A stretch of 64,000 nt of DNA from CAXQZM01 sp965229645. Lineage in GTDB: Bacteria > Pseudomonadota > Alphaproteobacteria > UBA7985. The DNA is taken from NCBI GenBank assembly GCA_965229645.1, contig OZ245893.1, positions 248,001 to 312,000 on the forward strand, in the 5' to 3' direction. This document shows positions 1 through 7,466 of this stretch, in pieces. The notes below the pieces were generated by a model, which had not been told where the DNA came from, made no database searches, and was given only the letters and a program-made list of their open reading frames with translations. Made by a program: the position numbers and the translations under genes. Within the stretch, counting starts at the first letter, position 1, and each line of letters opens with the position of its first letter.

Positions 1-1231
1 GGCCTGCGCGGTGGCGGCCAAAGCGTTCGTAGATGTACTGGATCACTTCTTCGCGGCGCTCGTGTTCAAAATCGACGTCGATGTCGGGAGGCTCGTCGCG
101 CGCTTCGGAAACAAAGCGTTCAAAGACCATGGAGATCAGTTCGGGCGGCACCTCCGTAATGCCCAACAGAAAACAGACGACGGAGTTGGCCGCCGATCCG
201 CGCCCTTGGCACAAGATGTCGCGGCGGCGCGCATAGCGTACGATGTCCTCAACCGTCAGGAAGTAAGGCGCGTAGTCGAGCTTTTCGATCAACGCCAGTT
301 CATGGTTCATCAGGTCCACCACCTTAGGCGGCGGACCTGCGGGGTATCGGCGCGCAAGGCCCGCCTGGGCCAAGTCGGCGAGCCTTTGCTGCGGGGCTTG
401 CCCGTCGGGGCTGATTTCATCGGGGTATTCGTAGCGCAATTGATCGAGGGAGAAGGTGCAGCGCGCCGCGACCTGATCCGCCCGCGCCAGGGCCGCGGGT
501 TGGCCGTCGAACAAGGGGCGCAAGTCTTTCAGGCAAGCCTCAGCATTCTTCAATGCACTGCGCCCCAGGGTGTCGATGGTACAGCCCAGGCGCAGGCACG
601 ACAGCACGTCGGCCAAGGGGCGGCGCGCGCGGATGTGCATGATCGGCTGATTGCTGGCGATCAGGGGCAGGCCGCTGGCGGCGCTCAAGGCCTTGATGTG
701 CGCTAGGCGTTGCTGGTCGCATCCGTCAAAGGCGTAAGTAAAGGCCAGCGAAGCCGCTTCGCCAAAACGCTGCTGAACCCGCTGGAGCAAAGGGGGAATC
801 GGGTCTTGCGGAACGGTTTGCAGGGGATCGGGCGGGCAGACGATGATCTCGCATTCCTCCAGACCACCTTCCAACACATCCTTAAGATACAGGTGGCACG
901 CGCCCTTGTCGGCGCGGCGCTTACCTGCGGTTAGTAGGCGGCTAAGCGCGCCGTAGCCTGCGCGGGTGCGCGGCAGGCAGGCCAAAACCAGCGGGCAGTC
1001 GGCCAAGACCAGGCGCGCGCCAGGAACGAACTTCAGGCCCGCTTCCTTGGCCGCGACATGGGCACGGACCAGGCCGGCGAAGGAATGGGTATCGCAGACC
1101 CCCAGGGCGCGCAGCCCCAGGCGCTTGGCCGTCCGCACCATTTCTGCGGCGTGCGAGGCCCCGTGCAAGAACGAAAAGTTGGTGTAGGCCAACAACTCCG
1201 CCGGTGCCTGGGGTCCAGGGCTTGCTGTCAT
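1..1231 (-). CDS. dnaE2: Error-prone DNA polymerase DnaE2 (ImuC), N-terminal part, cut by window edge
   Basis: C-family polymerase of the damage-induced mutasome, which performs translesion synthesis together with ImuA and ImuB. About 410 residues are visible. The N-terminus carries a PHP-domain start with YTNFSFLHGASH, and further on come CQGRGSAANSVVCFLLGI and the palm segment DIDVDFEHERREEV that holds the metal-binding aspartates. The ATG at 1231 lies 7 bp after the imuB stop, so the three genes form one operon read leftwards. The gene continues beyond base 1, and the thumb, finger and C-terminal parts are not visible. Family identification is firm; activity cannot be judged from the fragment. 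Confidence 0.93.
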   Translation of the reverse strand, partial: MTASPGPQAPAELLAYTNFSFLHGASHAAEMVRTAKRLGLRALGVCDTHSFAGLVRAHVAAKEAGLKFVPGARLVLADCPLVLACLPRTRAGYGALSRLLTAGKRRADKGACHLYLKDVLEGGLEECEIIVCPPDPLQTVPQDPIPPLLQRVQQRFGEAASLAFTYAFDGCDQQRLAHIKALSAASGLPLIASNQPIMHIRARRPLADVLSCLRLGCTIDTLGRSALKNAEACLKDLRPLFDGQPAALARADQVAARCTFSLDQLRYEYPDEISPDGQAPQQRLADLAQAGLARRYPAGPPPKVVDLMNHELALIEKLDYAPYFLTVEDIVRYARRRDILCQGRGSAANSVVCFLLGITEVPPELISMVFERFVSEARDEPPDIDVDFEHERREEVIQYIYERFGRHRAG

Positions 1232-1238
1232 GGCTTGG

Positions 1239-2762
1239 TTACGCGAGTTCGCCGGCGACGAACCAGCGCTGGGGCTTGAGGGCGTGGAACAGCCACAGCC
1301 GCGGGCCTTCGTGGGTTTGGACGCACCAATAGTCGCGGGTGCTGGGCCAGTCGGGGTCGGCTTGCCACCAGGGCGGGCTGACCCGTTCGGGCCCCGAGGC
1401 GTTCAGGGTGGTGCGCGTCTGCCGTCGCCAGCGGAACTGGCGGGGCGGGCGTTCATGGGGTCCAAGGGTCAAAATCTCAATCGGTTCGGGGGTTGGGAGT
1501 CGCAGGATCGGGCGCGGCGCTATGATGGGCGGGTCGGGCGCTTTTGCGGGCGCGCTGGCCCCGCCTCTGGCTTGCAAGACGGGGACGGCAGCGACTTCCT
1601 GATCGGGCAGGTGGGTCGGCTGGGGCACCTGCCGTTGCAAGCGATCGAAGCCCAAGCGATTGCCCAAAGTCGCGAGCAGCAAGGCCTGCGCGGGGTCTTC
1701 GTGCCGATCGACCAGTGTGGCCTGCTGCTCGGCCAAGGGCGCGGTGGCGCGCGCGGCCAGGCGCAGGGACTCAAAGCCAAAATCGCTGCTGAGGGTGTCC
1801 ACCTTGGCGTCGAGCAGGCGCAGGATCAGGGTCGTATCGCGGGTGGGCGCGGCAAAGCCGAGGTCGCGCGCCTGGATCTGCCCGCTGGTTGTTTCGGCCG
1901 CTAGGTGCAAACGGGTCAGGCCGATCTGGCGGGCGGCCAACTGCGCGCTCATGTGCTGGACCAGCCGCTCGGCGGCCAGCATCAAATCTTCCTTGAGCCC
2001 GAGCGGCTGGGGAAAGCGCAGGCGGGCGCTCAAGGGCGACGGCGGCGGTAGGGGGGCCAGCGATTCGCCATGGCAGCCCAGGGCTTGTTCAAGGCGTTTC
2101 AAAACCTCGGGGCCGTAGCGGCGGGTCAGGTGCGCGCGGGGCAGGCGGGCCAGGTCGGCAAGGGTCTTGATGCCCAGACGCCCCAAGGCCTGTACCGTCG
2201 CGGGCGCGATCCGCAGCGCCGCCAGGGGCAAGGGCGCTAGCGCGGTTGCCGCCGTGCCAGGGGCCAGGATGCGCCCGCCGCCGCCAACCTGCCCCTCTGG
2301 TGCAAAGGACCCGAAGCGCGCCCAGGCCCAGGCCGCGCCTTTGGTATCGGCCAGGGCCAACTCAGCATGAAAGCCGAGCTTTTCAACGCTTTGGTGCAAC
2401 TTGCGCAGCAGGGCCGCTTCGCCGCCGTAGAGCCTGGCGAGGCCGTGGGTTTCGATGGCCAGGGCCTCGTCCCCGTCCAGGCCGACCAGCGGGCTAAAGC
2501 CCTGGGCAAAGCGCGCCAGCGCTTGCAACCCTTGGGCCGTGGCGGCGCGATCAAGGGGCTGGGTCGTCAGCTCTGGCATCAGGACCCGCGCGTCGCCTAG
2601 AGTCTGACCAACTTCCAACCCTTGCGCGCGTGCTTCGGCGCTGAGGGCGGCCAGACGCCAAGTATTTTGCCGCTGCTCGACCAAAGCATGGATCGACTCC
2701 CCGTGGCGCCGCGCCCAGAGGTCGGTCGCCAAATGCGGCAGCCATACATAGAGAACGCGCAT
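1239..2762 (-). CDS. imuB: ImuB, catalytically inactive Y-family polymerase-like mutasome hub
   Basis: A 507-residue protein of the DinB/UmuC superfamily. It opens with MRVLYVWLPHLATDLWARR and has the palm segment DGDEALAIETHGLARLYGG. ImuB proteins are known to lack polymerase activity and to bridge the beta clamp, ImuA and DnaE2. The C-terminal part (about 350-507) is the poorly conserved ImuB tail with WWQADPDWPSTRDYWCVQT and LWLFHALKPQRWFVAGELA. The stop is 7 bp before dnaE2 and the start is 1 bp after the imuA stop, giving the classic imuA-imuB-dnaE2 order. It is probably expressed from the LexA-controlled promoter upstream of imuA. Confidence 0.93.
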   Translation of the reverse strand: MRVLYVWLPHLATDLWARRHGESIHALVEQRQNTWRLAALSAEARAQGLEVGQTLGDARVLMPELTTQPLDRAATAQGLQALARFAQGFSPLVGLDGDEALAIETHGLARLYGGEAALLRKLHQSVEKLGFHAELALADTKGAAWAWARFGSFAPEGQVGGGGRILAPGTAATALAPLPLAALRIAPATVQALGRLGIKTLADLARLPRAHLTRRYGPEVLKRLEQALGCHGESLAPLPPPSPLSARLRFPQPLGLKEDLMLAAERLVQHMSAQLAARQIGLTRLHLAAETTSGQIQARDLGFAAPTRDTTLILRLLDAKVDTLSSDFGFESLRLAARATAPLAEQQATLVDRHEDPAQALLLATLGNRLGFDRLQRQVPQPTHLPDQEVAAVPVLQARGGASAPAKAPDPPIIAPRPILRLPTPEPIEILTLGPHERPPRQFRWRRQTRTTLNASGPERVSPPWWQADPDWPSTRDYWCVQTHEGPRLWLFHALKPQRWFVAGELA

Positions 2763-2763
2763 C

Positions 2764-3279
2764 TCAGCCGCACCTGGGAGAGTCAGGCGCCTGCCCGACC
2801 CGAACCCTTATCAAAGCCCCCGCGCGATTCTTCAGTTGCTGCCAGGTGCTGCACGCCTGATCGGGCGCTTGGCTGATGTCAGGCACCAGATGCCAGCGTT
2901 CCTTGGCGGCGGAGGCAAAGGCGGGCACCGACCCTGGCAAAACCACGATCAGGTGCGTGCCCTTGGCTTCCGTCGCTAACTTGAATCGACGCGATTGGGT
3001 CAAACCATAGGGGCGATCCAACACCAAAATCACCCCCTCAACAGCGCCCGAGCGCAGGGCTTGTTCGCCAGCCCAATAGGCTTCCTTGACCGACGGCGCA
3101 CAAACCAGCAGCGCGTCGGGGTTGAGGGCGGGGACGCTCGCAAGGCGCGGCGCCAACACCCAGGCGGTCTTGCCCCCTGCCAACAACTGCGCCGCCGCCG
3201 CAAAAGCCGCCGCAGGCGTGCCCGTTGCCAACAGCTCAAGGTAAGAAAGACGGGCCAGATCCACAGGTAGCGAACGCAT
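2764..3279 (-). CDS. imuA: ImuA-like protein, first gene of the SOS mutagenesis cassette
   Basis: A 171-residue RecA/SulA-related protein that works with ImuB and DnaE2 in damage-induced mutagenesis. It is shorter than typical ImuA proteins (about 220-260 residues). Recognisable parts are TAWVLAPRLASVPALNPDALL, the middle segment GAVEGVILVLDRPYGLTQSRRFKLA and a C-terminal RVRVGQAPDS segment. Assignment rests on weak similarity plus position directly before imuB. The chosen ATG at 3279 is only 2 bp from a LexA box, so the transcript would be leaderless or nearly so; a start further inside the gene is possible. Confidence 0.8.
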   Translation of the reverse strand: MRSLPVDLARLSYLELLATGTPAAAFAAAAQLLAGGKTAWVLAPRLASVPALNPDALLVCAPSVKEAYWAGEQALRSGAVEGVILVLDRPYGLTQSRRFKLATEAKGTHLIVVLPGSVPAFASAAKERWHLVPDISQAPDQACSTWQQLKNRAGALIRVRVGQAPDSPRCG

Positions 3280-3281
3280 TT

Positions 3282-3296
3282 GTTCACTTTATGTTC
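3282..3296. promoter_or_regulatory. LexA box (SOS operator) of imuA-imuB-dnaE2
   Basis: The bases read GTTC-ACTTTAT-GTTC, an exact match to the alphaproteobacterial LexA consensus GTTC-N7-GTTC. It sits immediately upstream of the imuA start codon. LexA control of this cassette is established in other alphaproteobacteria, so SOS induction is expected here. Confidence 0.88.
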
Positions 3297-3417
3297 TAAA
3301 AATAAGGAGTCAAGCCACGCCGCGCAAGCGCGCCCACCAGTCCCGCCCAAAGCGAGGCAAAAACACCACAATTACCCCTTGAGCCCGCAGGCCGACCAAC
3401 CTAAGCCCTCCCATGCA

Positions 3418-3504
3418 GGCCCCTTGGCGGAATCGGTAGACGCTGCGGACTTAAAATCCGTTTCCTTAATCGGAGTGCCGGTTCGAGTCCGGCAGGGGCT
3501 ACCA
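3418..3504 (+). tRNA. tRNA-Leu (anticodon TAA)
   Basis: Complete class II tRNA with encoded CCA. The acceptor GGCCCCT pairs with AGGGGCT (one G-T pair), the anticodon loop is CTTAAAA, a long variable arm follows, and the T arm is CCGG-TTCGAGT-CCGG. The length of 87 nt fits tRNA-Leu. Confidence 0.96.
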
Positions 3505-3972
3505 AGGCTTTCCTGAATGTCGCAAGTCGCGGCGTCCATCACAGGACGGAAGCCGCAGGTGATCAATGCTGCGGCGTCGCTTCGCGAAGAATAACCCTTT
3601 CCCGAGGGGGCACACCCCACCCAATGTCATGCTGCGCGCCATCCATCACAGAACGCCAGCCCCAGGAACGGACGGCCCAAACTACTGCCGCGCGCTCCAA
3701 TTCCCCTCCTCTCAAAGGGGCCGCAGGCGAAGCCTGACGGGGTGGTTCAACGATTGATCAGTTCATCCCCAAAGTTGAAATCAAGAACGACTTTGGAACA
3801 AGGGCAAAAATTGCTTATGCGCGGGACTCATCATCGCCAAACAACCTAAGATAAACGTTGCCAAGTCCCGTAACATAAGATCGGGAAGAATACGAAAGGT
3901 CTCGTTGGATATCACACCAAAATGACGCCAAAACCATCCTCATTCAGCCCAAAAATCTAAACCCTCAAAGTC
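3505..3972. repeat. Non-coding stretch of degenerate dispersed repeats
   Basis: No convincing gene. It holds decayed copies of a repeat built around GCGCGC...TCCATCAC (near 3535 and 3630), a GC-rich segment near 3705-3745 and, from about 3835 to 3970, a diverged copy of the sequence found again at 5230-5475 on the other side of the IS110 element (shared strings TAACATAAGA, ATCACACCAAAAT, CCCTCAAAGTCAT). This shows that the IS110 landed inside a repeat tract. Confidence 0.6.
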
Positions 3973-3992
3973 ATCTACCGAGTAAGCGCATT

Positions 3993-4964
3993 TTATTTTT
4001 GCGCCTCCATCACAACTATCTTGCATTTTGCGTTGATGTGTTCAGCGAACTTCCTGGCGACCGCAATCAGGGCGACCATAGGCTTCTTACCGTTGGCTCT
4101 GAGGCGTTCATACTGCTCCTTGGTGACCCCCGTCCTTGAGGCGGCTAAGGCAGCCATGAAGAGGGCTTGTCGAGGGACAGATCGACCCTTTCCAGTTTTT
4201 TGATATCCCGCTCGGTTGCCACTTTGGTTGGCATAAGGAACCAACCCGACGAGGGCTGACACCTGCTTTCGGTTGATCGTTCCCAGCTCTGGGACAAGGG
4301 CTACCATGACCAAAGCACTAACAGGACCAACCCCATGGCAGCTGGTGGCAGCATCGTATTTTGCCTTCAAGGTGGGGCAAGATTTAATTAAAGCTCTAGC
4401 GGCTTCCTCAACCTCTTTGATCCGAACCTTGATCGATTTTAGTGACTGGCTAAGGTGCTTCTTCTGCAGCGAAGTAATCGCGATACACTGGGCACGGTTT
4501 TTCAATCTTGTTTGCTCTTTGACAAGGTCTCCACGATAGGTTACCAAAGTCTTGAGCTCAACTTGCAATGCGCTCAAGGGTATGTAACGTCTAAGCTGGT
4601 TCTTGCGTTCACGCCCATAGAGGGCCAAGGCAAAGGCATCCAAGGGATCGGTCTTGGCCTGGTTGAGCGACCTGGCGAAGGCAGATGCTTTTCGAGTGTC
4701 GGCGCGATGGAGATACCAGTTCGCTTCATGCAATGTTTCGGCGAGTAGGATCTCATATCCACCTGTTGGTTCGAAAACACACATGGATATTTGGCCGAGA
4801 TTTTCGACCTCTTTGAGGAGTTTCTTAAGTCCCGTTTTGGAGTTGAGAACCTTGAAAGACTTTAAGGGTCTATCACTGTCCTTATCCAAGATAGAGACGG
4901 CGATGTCAGCCTTTGAGACATCGCATCCAACAAAGATGTTGTTCGGGTGGTGAGTTTGTGTCAT
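3993..4964 (-). CDS. IS110-family DEDD transposase/recombinase
   Basis: A 323-residue, full-length protein. The N-terminal RuvC-like DEDD fold shows GCDVSK (Asp15), CVFEPTGGYE (Glu65) and KTDPLDA (Asp106, Asp109). The C-terminal Tnp domain has the helix-hairpin-like CHGVGPVSALVMVA (from 209) and the conserved serine in GKGRSVPRQALF (Ser262). In this family an RNA from the element's own end (bridge RNA) guides recombination between target and donor. All catalytic residues are present, so the enzyme is probably functional. Base composition is lower in G+C than the neighbouring core genes. Confidence 0.95.
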   Translation of the reverse strand: MTQTHHPNNIFVGCDVSKADIAVSILDKDSDRPLKSFKVLNSKTGLKKLLKEVENLGQISMCVFEPTGGYEILLAETLHEANWYLHRADTRKASAFARSLNQAKTDPLDAFALALYGRERKNQLRRYIPLSALQVELKTLVTYRGDLVKEQTRLKNRAQCIAITSLQKKHLSQSLKSIKVRIKEVEEAARALIKSCPTLKAKYDAATSCHGVGPVSALVMVALVPELGTINRKQVSALVGLVPYANQSGNRAGYQKTGKGRSVPRQALFMAALAASRTGVTKEQYERLRANGKKPMVALIAVARKFAEHINAKCKIVVMEAQK

Positions 4965-5202
4965 ATCAGACCTCCATATAGTAAGCGAGTAGCACTTGAT
5001 TGTCTTCAGGCGTGGGCTCTAAAGTCCCCGTCCTATTCTACCGATCGTGCTATGAGCCTGGACCAAGGCGACTCAGATGACGATAGGCGCTCAAAGGCCT
5101 GCATTCTGCACAGTCAACCTGGCCCACGTCGATTTGGACCCCCGATCGGGGGTCCAAATCGACAAGCTCAGAGCCTCCCTATACACGAAATTAAACAGAC
5201 AA
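4965..5202 (-). ncRNA. Candidate IS110 bridge RNA region upstream of the transposase
   Basis: Non-coding left end of the IS110 element. In IS110-group elements this position encodes a structured RNA of about 150-200 nt with two internal loops that pair with target and donor DNA. I see a very strong hairpin (5128-5163) and several shorter complementarities but did not derive the guide loops. The call rests on family knowledge and on the size of the region. Confidence 0.45.
5128..5163. repeat. Perfect 36-bp palindrome inside the IS110 left end
   Basis: Each 18-base arm is the exact reverse complement of the other; the centre is CCCCCGATCGGGGG and the outer ends are GTCGATTTGG and CCAAATCGAC. 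It could be a terminal hairpin of the bridge RNA, a terminator that shields the transposase from outside transcription, or a protein-binding site. Confidence 0.85.
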
Positions 5203-5600
5203 TTCTGCGCGCAGCGAAGCGAAGTCGCAGAATCCATCACCTTTCGGCAACGATCCAAGACTGGCGTTGCGAAACTAGGTAGCATAAGAGCGGAAAAATG
5301 AAAAAAATGAATACTGATTTTCACTGTTTAGTGTCAAACTCTAACCTCGCTACTAACCACAAAAAATAGCAAAGACTTGTAGCCCAATTTCAGGAAAAGT
5401 TCCGTTTGTTTTCATATAAAATCACACCAAAATCACTCTCATTTAACCCACAAATTCAACCCCTCAAAGTCATTCTGCGCGCAGCGAAGCGAAGTCGCAG
5501 AATCCATCACCCTTCGGCAACAATCCAAGACTGACGCTGCGAAACTAGATAACATAAGAACGGAAAGAAAAAGATGGTTGCTGATTTTCACCGCCTTTGT
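5202..5600. repeat. Imperfect direct repeat, about 130 bp, two copies
   Basis: 5202-5330 and 5472-5600 share ATTCTGCGCGCAGCGAAGCG, TCGCAGAATCCATCAC, CGGCAAC-ATCCAAGACTG and a CTGATTTTCAC segment. The core (CTGCGC...GTCGCAG) is palindromic. Related short copies lie near 33393 and 39440. No gene is visible between 5203 and 5655. Confidence 0.7.
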
Positions 5601-5655
5601 CTCAAACACCAATCTTTTGCTTGTCTAAAAATGATAGAAGTCAACATCTAGGGTC

Positions 5656-5904
5656 ACGGCTATTCGCTGTCATGCGAGCAGGCTGCTGAACCCAAATATT
5701 TCGCCGCGAATTCCCAGTCTAAGTTTCAATTCGCTGTCATGCGAGCAGGCTGCTGAACCCATGTCGAGAGTGTACTTTATATTTTCTCTATTGTTTCAAT
5801 TCGCTGTCATGCGAGCAGGCTGCTGAACCGCTGGTACAGACCCTGCCACTCTGGATAGCTTGTACGAGTTTCAATTCGCTGTCATGCGAGCAGGCTGCTG
5901 AACC
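5656..5904 (-). CRISPR. CRISPR array 1: 4 repeats of 37 bp, 3 spacers
   Basis: Repeats start at 5656, 5723, 5793 and 5868. On the crRNA (minus) strand they read GGTTCAGCAGCC...GCGAATTGAAAC, identical to array 3. The copy at 5656 is degenerate at its far end, as leader-distal repeats often are. The leader-like sequence from 5905 matches the leader of array 3, so transcription runs leftwards. The 3' tail ATTGAAAC is the typical 8-nt handle of Cas6-processed crRNA. Confidence 0.97.
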
Positions 5905-6109
5905 TCACCCTCTGGAAACCCTTGATTTCATTGGGGATTCCAGCCTTTGTTCTGAGGCTGAGGGTAAATTCATCGCCTGAAGATCATTCAAAGGCCCTTT
6001 TCTCCTGTTCTATTGCGACCAAAAGCCTTGCTGGGTATGGACTAAAGCCCGTTTCTGAGGCAAAAACACACTTGATTCGCCCCTCAGCACCGCACCCTTT
6101 AGGCCCCTC
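5905..6109 (-). promoter_or_regulatory. Leader of CRISPR array 1 (inverted copy of the array 3 leader)
   Basis: Begins TCACCCTCTGGAAACCCTTG next to the last repeat and closely matches the reverse complement of 9141-9345. It includes GGGGATTC, TTCTGAGGCTGAGGGTAAAT and AAAAGCCTT. It should carry the promoter for array 1. Confidence 0.7.
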
Positions 6110-6397
6110 ATGTCGATTTAGCAAACCTAATTTCCAACACAAAGTCTGCGCCAAGGCTGGGAGCGGGTGCGCGCCAACGCAGGGTGCGCAAGCGGCGATG
6201 GGCAGACCTTGGAGCAGCAGTTCGCGCAGAACCTCGGGCGGCGGCTTGAATCTCTGTCCCAAGCCTCACGATGCGGGGAGGATCAGCTGAAACCGCATCG
6301 CTTTGCGGACATTCCCAAGAAAAAACGGCGCCCGTTGTCGCGTCATCCCATCGGTCCAAGATCGCGTCGTTCTGAGCGCCATTGCATAGCGTGGACC
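6110..6397 (+). pseudogene. Remnant of a duplicated RT-cas1 5' end
   Basis: Matches codons 1 to about 95 of the RT-Cas1 gene (9140 downwards) but in the opposite orientation. ATGTCGATTTAGC aligns with the real start ATGTCGCTTTGGC and has a stop where Trp should be. The strings RANAGCASGDGQTLEQ, SQASRCGED and FADIPKKK are still readable in a shifted frame. Together with the leader at 5905-6109 it shows an inverted duplication of the leader plus RT-cas1 head. It is non-functional. Confidence 0.88.
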
Positions 6398-6406
6398 ACC
6401 CTCGTG

Positions 6407-6938
6407 GTTTCAATTTGCTGTCGTGCGAGCGGGTTCCTGAACCAGTAAAGTCAACACCTATATCAAGTCCGTCGGCGGCGGGTTTCAATTCGCTGTCGTG
6501 CGAGCAGGTTCCTGAACCCTTTCTGGATTTCTGAAGTACAAGCCTTTGTGGGTTTCAATTCGCTGTCGTGCGAGCAGGTTCCTGAACCTTTTATTGAGGT
6601 ATTTATGGAATTCCTTTTTGGAGTTTCAATTCGCTGTCGTGCGAGCAGGTTCCTGAACCTCAGGTCTACTGGACAGCTATTTGGCGGCGGGTTTCAATTC
6701 GCTGTCGTGCGAGCAGGTTCCTGAACCTCTGCCTGAAGATATATTCATTGCGGTTAAGCCTGCGTTTCAATTCGCTGTCGTGCGAGCAGGTTCCTGAACC
6801 GTATAGGGGTATTGTGGCTGTCGGTGACTCCGAGTTTCAATTCGCTGTCGTGCGAGCAGGTTCCTGAACCTTGGCGCAGAACTAAGAACTTCGGATATCT
6901 CGTTTCAATTCGCTGTCGTGCGAGCAGGTTCCTGAACC
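6407..6938 (-). CRISPR. CRISPR array 2: 8 repeats of 37 bp, 7 spacers, variant repeat
   Basis: Repeats start at 6407, 6482, 6552, 6623, 6691, 6764, 6834 and 6902. On the crRNA strand they read GGTTCAGGAACCTGCTCGCACG...ATTGAAAC and differ from arrays 1 and 3 in the 5' hairpin and in one loop base. The repeat at 6407 has two substitutions (leader-distal end). The leader lies at 6939 and onward, next to cas2, so transcription runs leftwards. Confidence 0.97.
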
Positions 6939-7175
6939 TCACCCTTCAGAAACCCTTGATATGATTGAGAAAATTAGCCCTCTTTCTGAACCTAAGCCAA
7001 AACTTGGGCTTTGGGTCGATCTCAATAGGAATATTCCTTTCCTGTTACGGGCCTAAACCCTTGGTGGACATAGGGGAGGGCACAAATCTGAGGCTAAATC
7101 GACCCAGTTCATGATCTCGTCTCCTTCCCTAAACCTCAATTTTCGCTTGCTGCCAAGCCCAAAAAATCCATCTTC
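6939..7175 (-). promoter_or_regulatory. Leader of CRISPR array 2
   Basis: The first bases, TCACCCTTCAGAAACCCTTG, resemble the leaders of arrays 1 and 3 (TCACCCTCTGGAAACCCTTG), then diverge. The region is AT-rich and ORF-free between cas2 and the array. Cas2 reads in the same direction, so the array could also be transcribed from upstream. Confidence 0.65.
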
Positions 7176-7451
7176 TCACAAGAGCCAGTAGCCCTCATCG
7201 CTTTCGAACGGGGCGCCATCGCCGAAGACGCGACTGCGGCGTTCGCCGTCGTGGCCGATGGCGTAGAGGCGCAAGCTATCGCCCTCCTGTAACAGGGCGG
7301 CGAGTTGCTGGGCCAAGACCTCAGCGGCGTGGCGGGTCATGCGGGTTTCGAAGACCGAATACTGCACCCGCGTCGCGTGATTCTCGAGCAGTTTGGCGAT
7401 TTTGCGCCGTGCCTTGTTGCTCGATACATCGTAGCTGAACACCGTCAGCAT
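7176..7451 (-). CDS. cas2: CRISPR-associated endoribonuclease-like Cas2
   Basis: A 91-residue Cas2 that dimerises and bridges Cas1 dimers during spacer integration. It starts MLTVFSYDVSSNKARRK (conserved beta-1 strand and Asp8) and has YSVFETRMTRHAAEVL and the segment SLRLYAIGHDGERRS. The ATG at 7451 is preferred because GCGGAG precedes it. A GTG at 7466, directly after the RT-cas1 stop, would add five residues. It is co-directional and coupled with RT-cas1. Confidence 0.93.
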   Translation of the reverse strand: MLTVFSYDVSSNKARRKIAKLLENHATRVQYSVFETRMTRHAAEVLAQQLAALLQEGDSLRLYAIGHDGERRSRVFGDGAPFESDEGYWLL

Positions 7452-7466
7452 TTCGCTCCGCGCCAC

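Larger units (their letters stand above)
3975..5202 (-). mobile_element. IS110-family insertion sequence, about 1.23 kb
   Basis: The borders are inferred from interruption of a repeat that is intact at 5460-5480. The left flank ends CTCAAAGTCAT (3974) and the right flank resumes ATTCTGCGCGC (5202), as in the uninterrupted copy. The borders are uncertain by 2-3 bp. There are no terminal inverted repeats, as expected for IS110. About 238 bp of non-coding DNA lies upstream of the transposase and only about 18 bp downstream. This is the layout of the IS110 subgroup, where the upstream end encodes the bridge RNA. Confidence 0.72.

Noticed and set aside
5128..5163. Plain intrinsic terminator
   Set aside because: The palindrome has no T tract on either side and no loop, so a terminator is not the best explanation.
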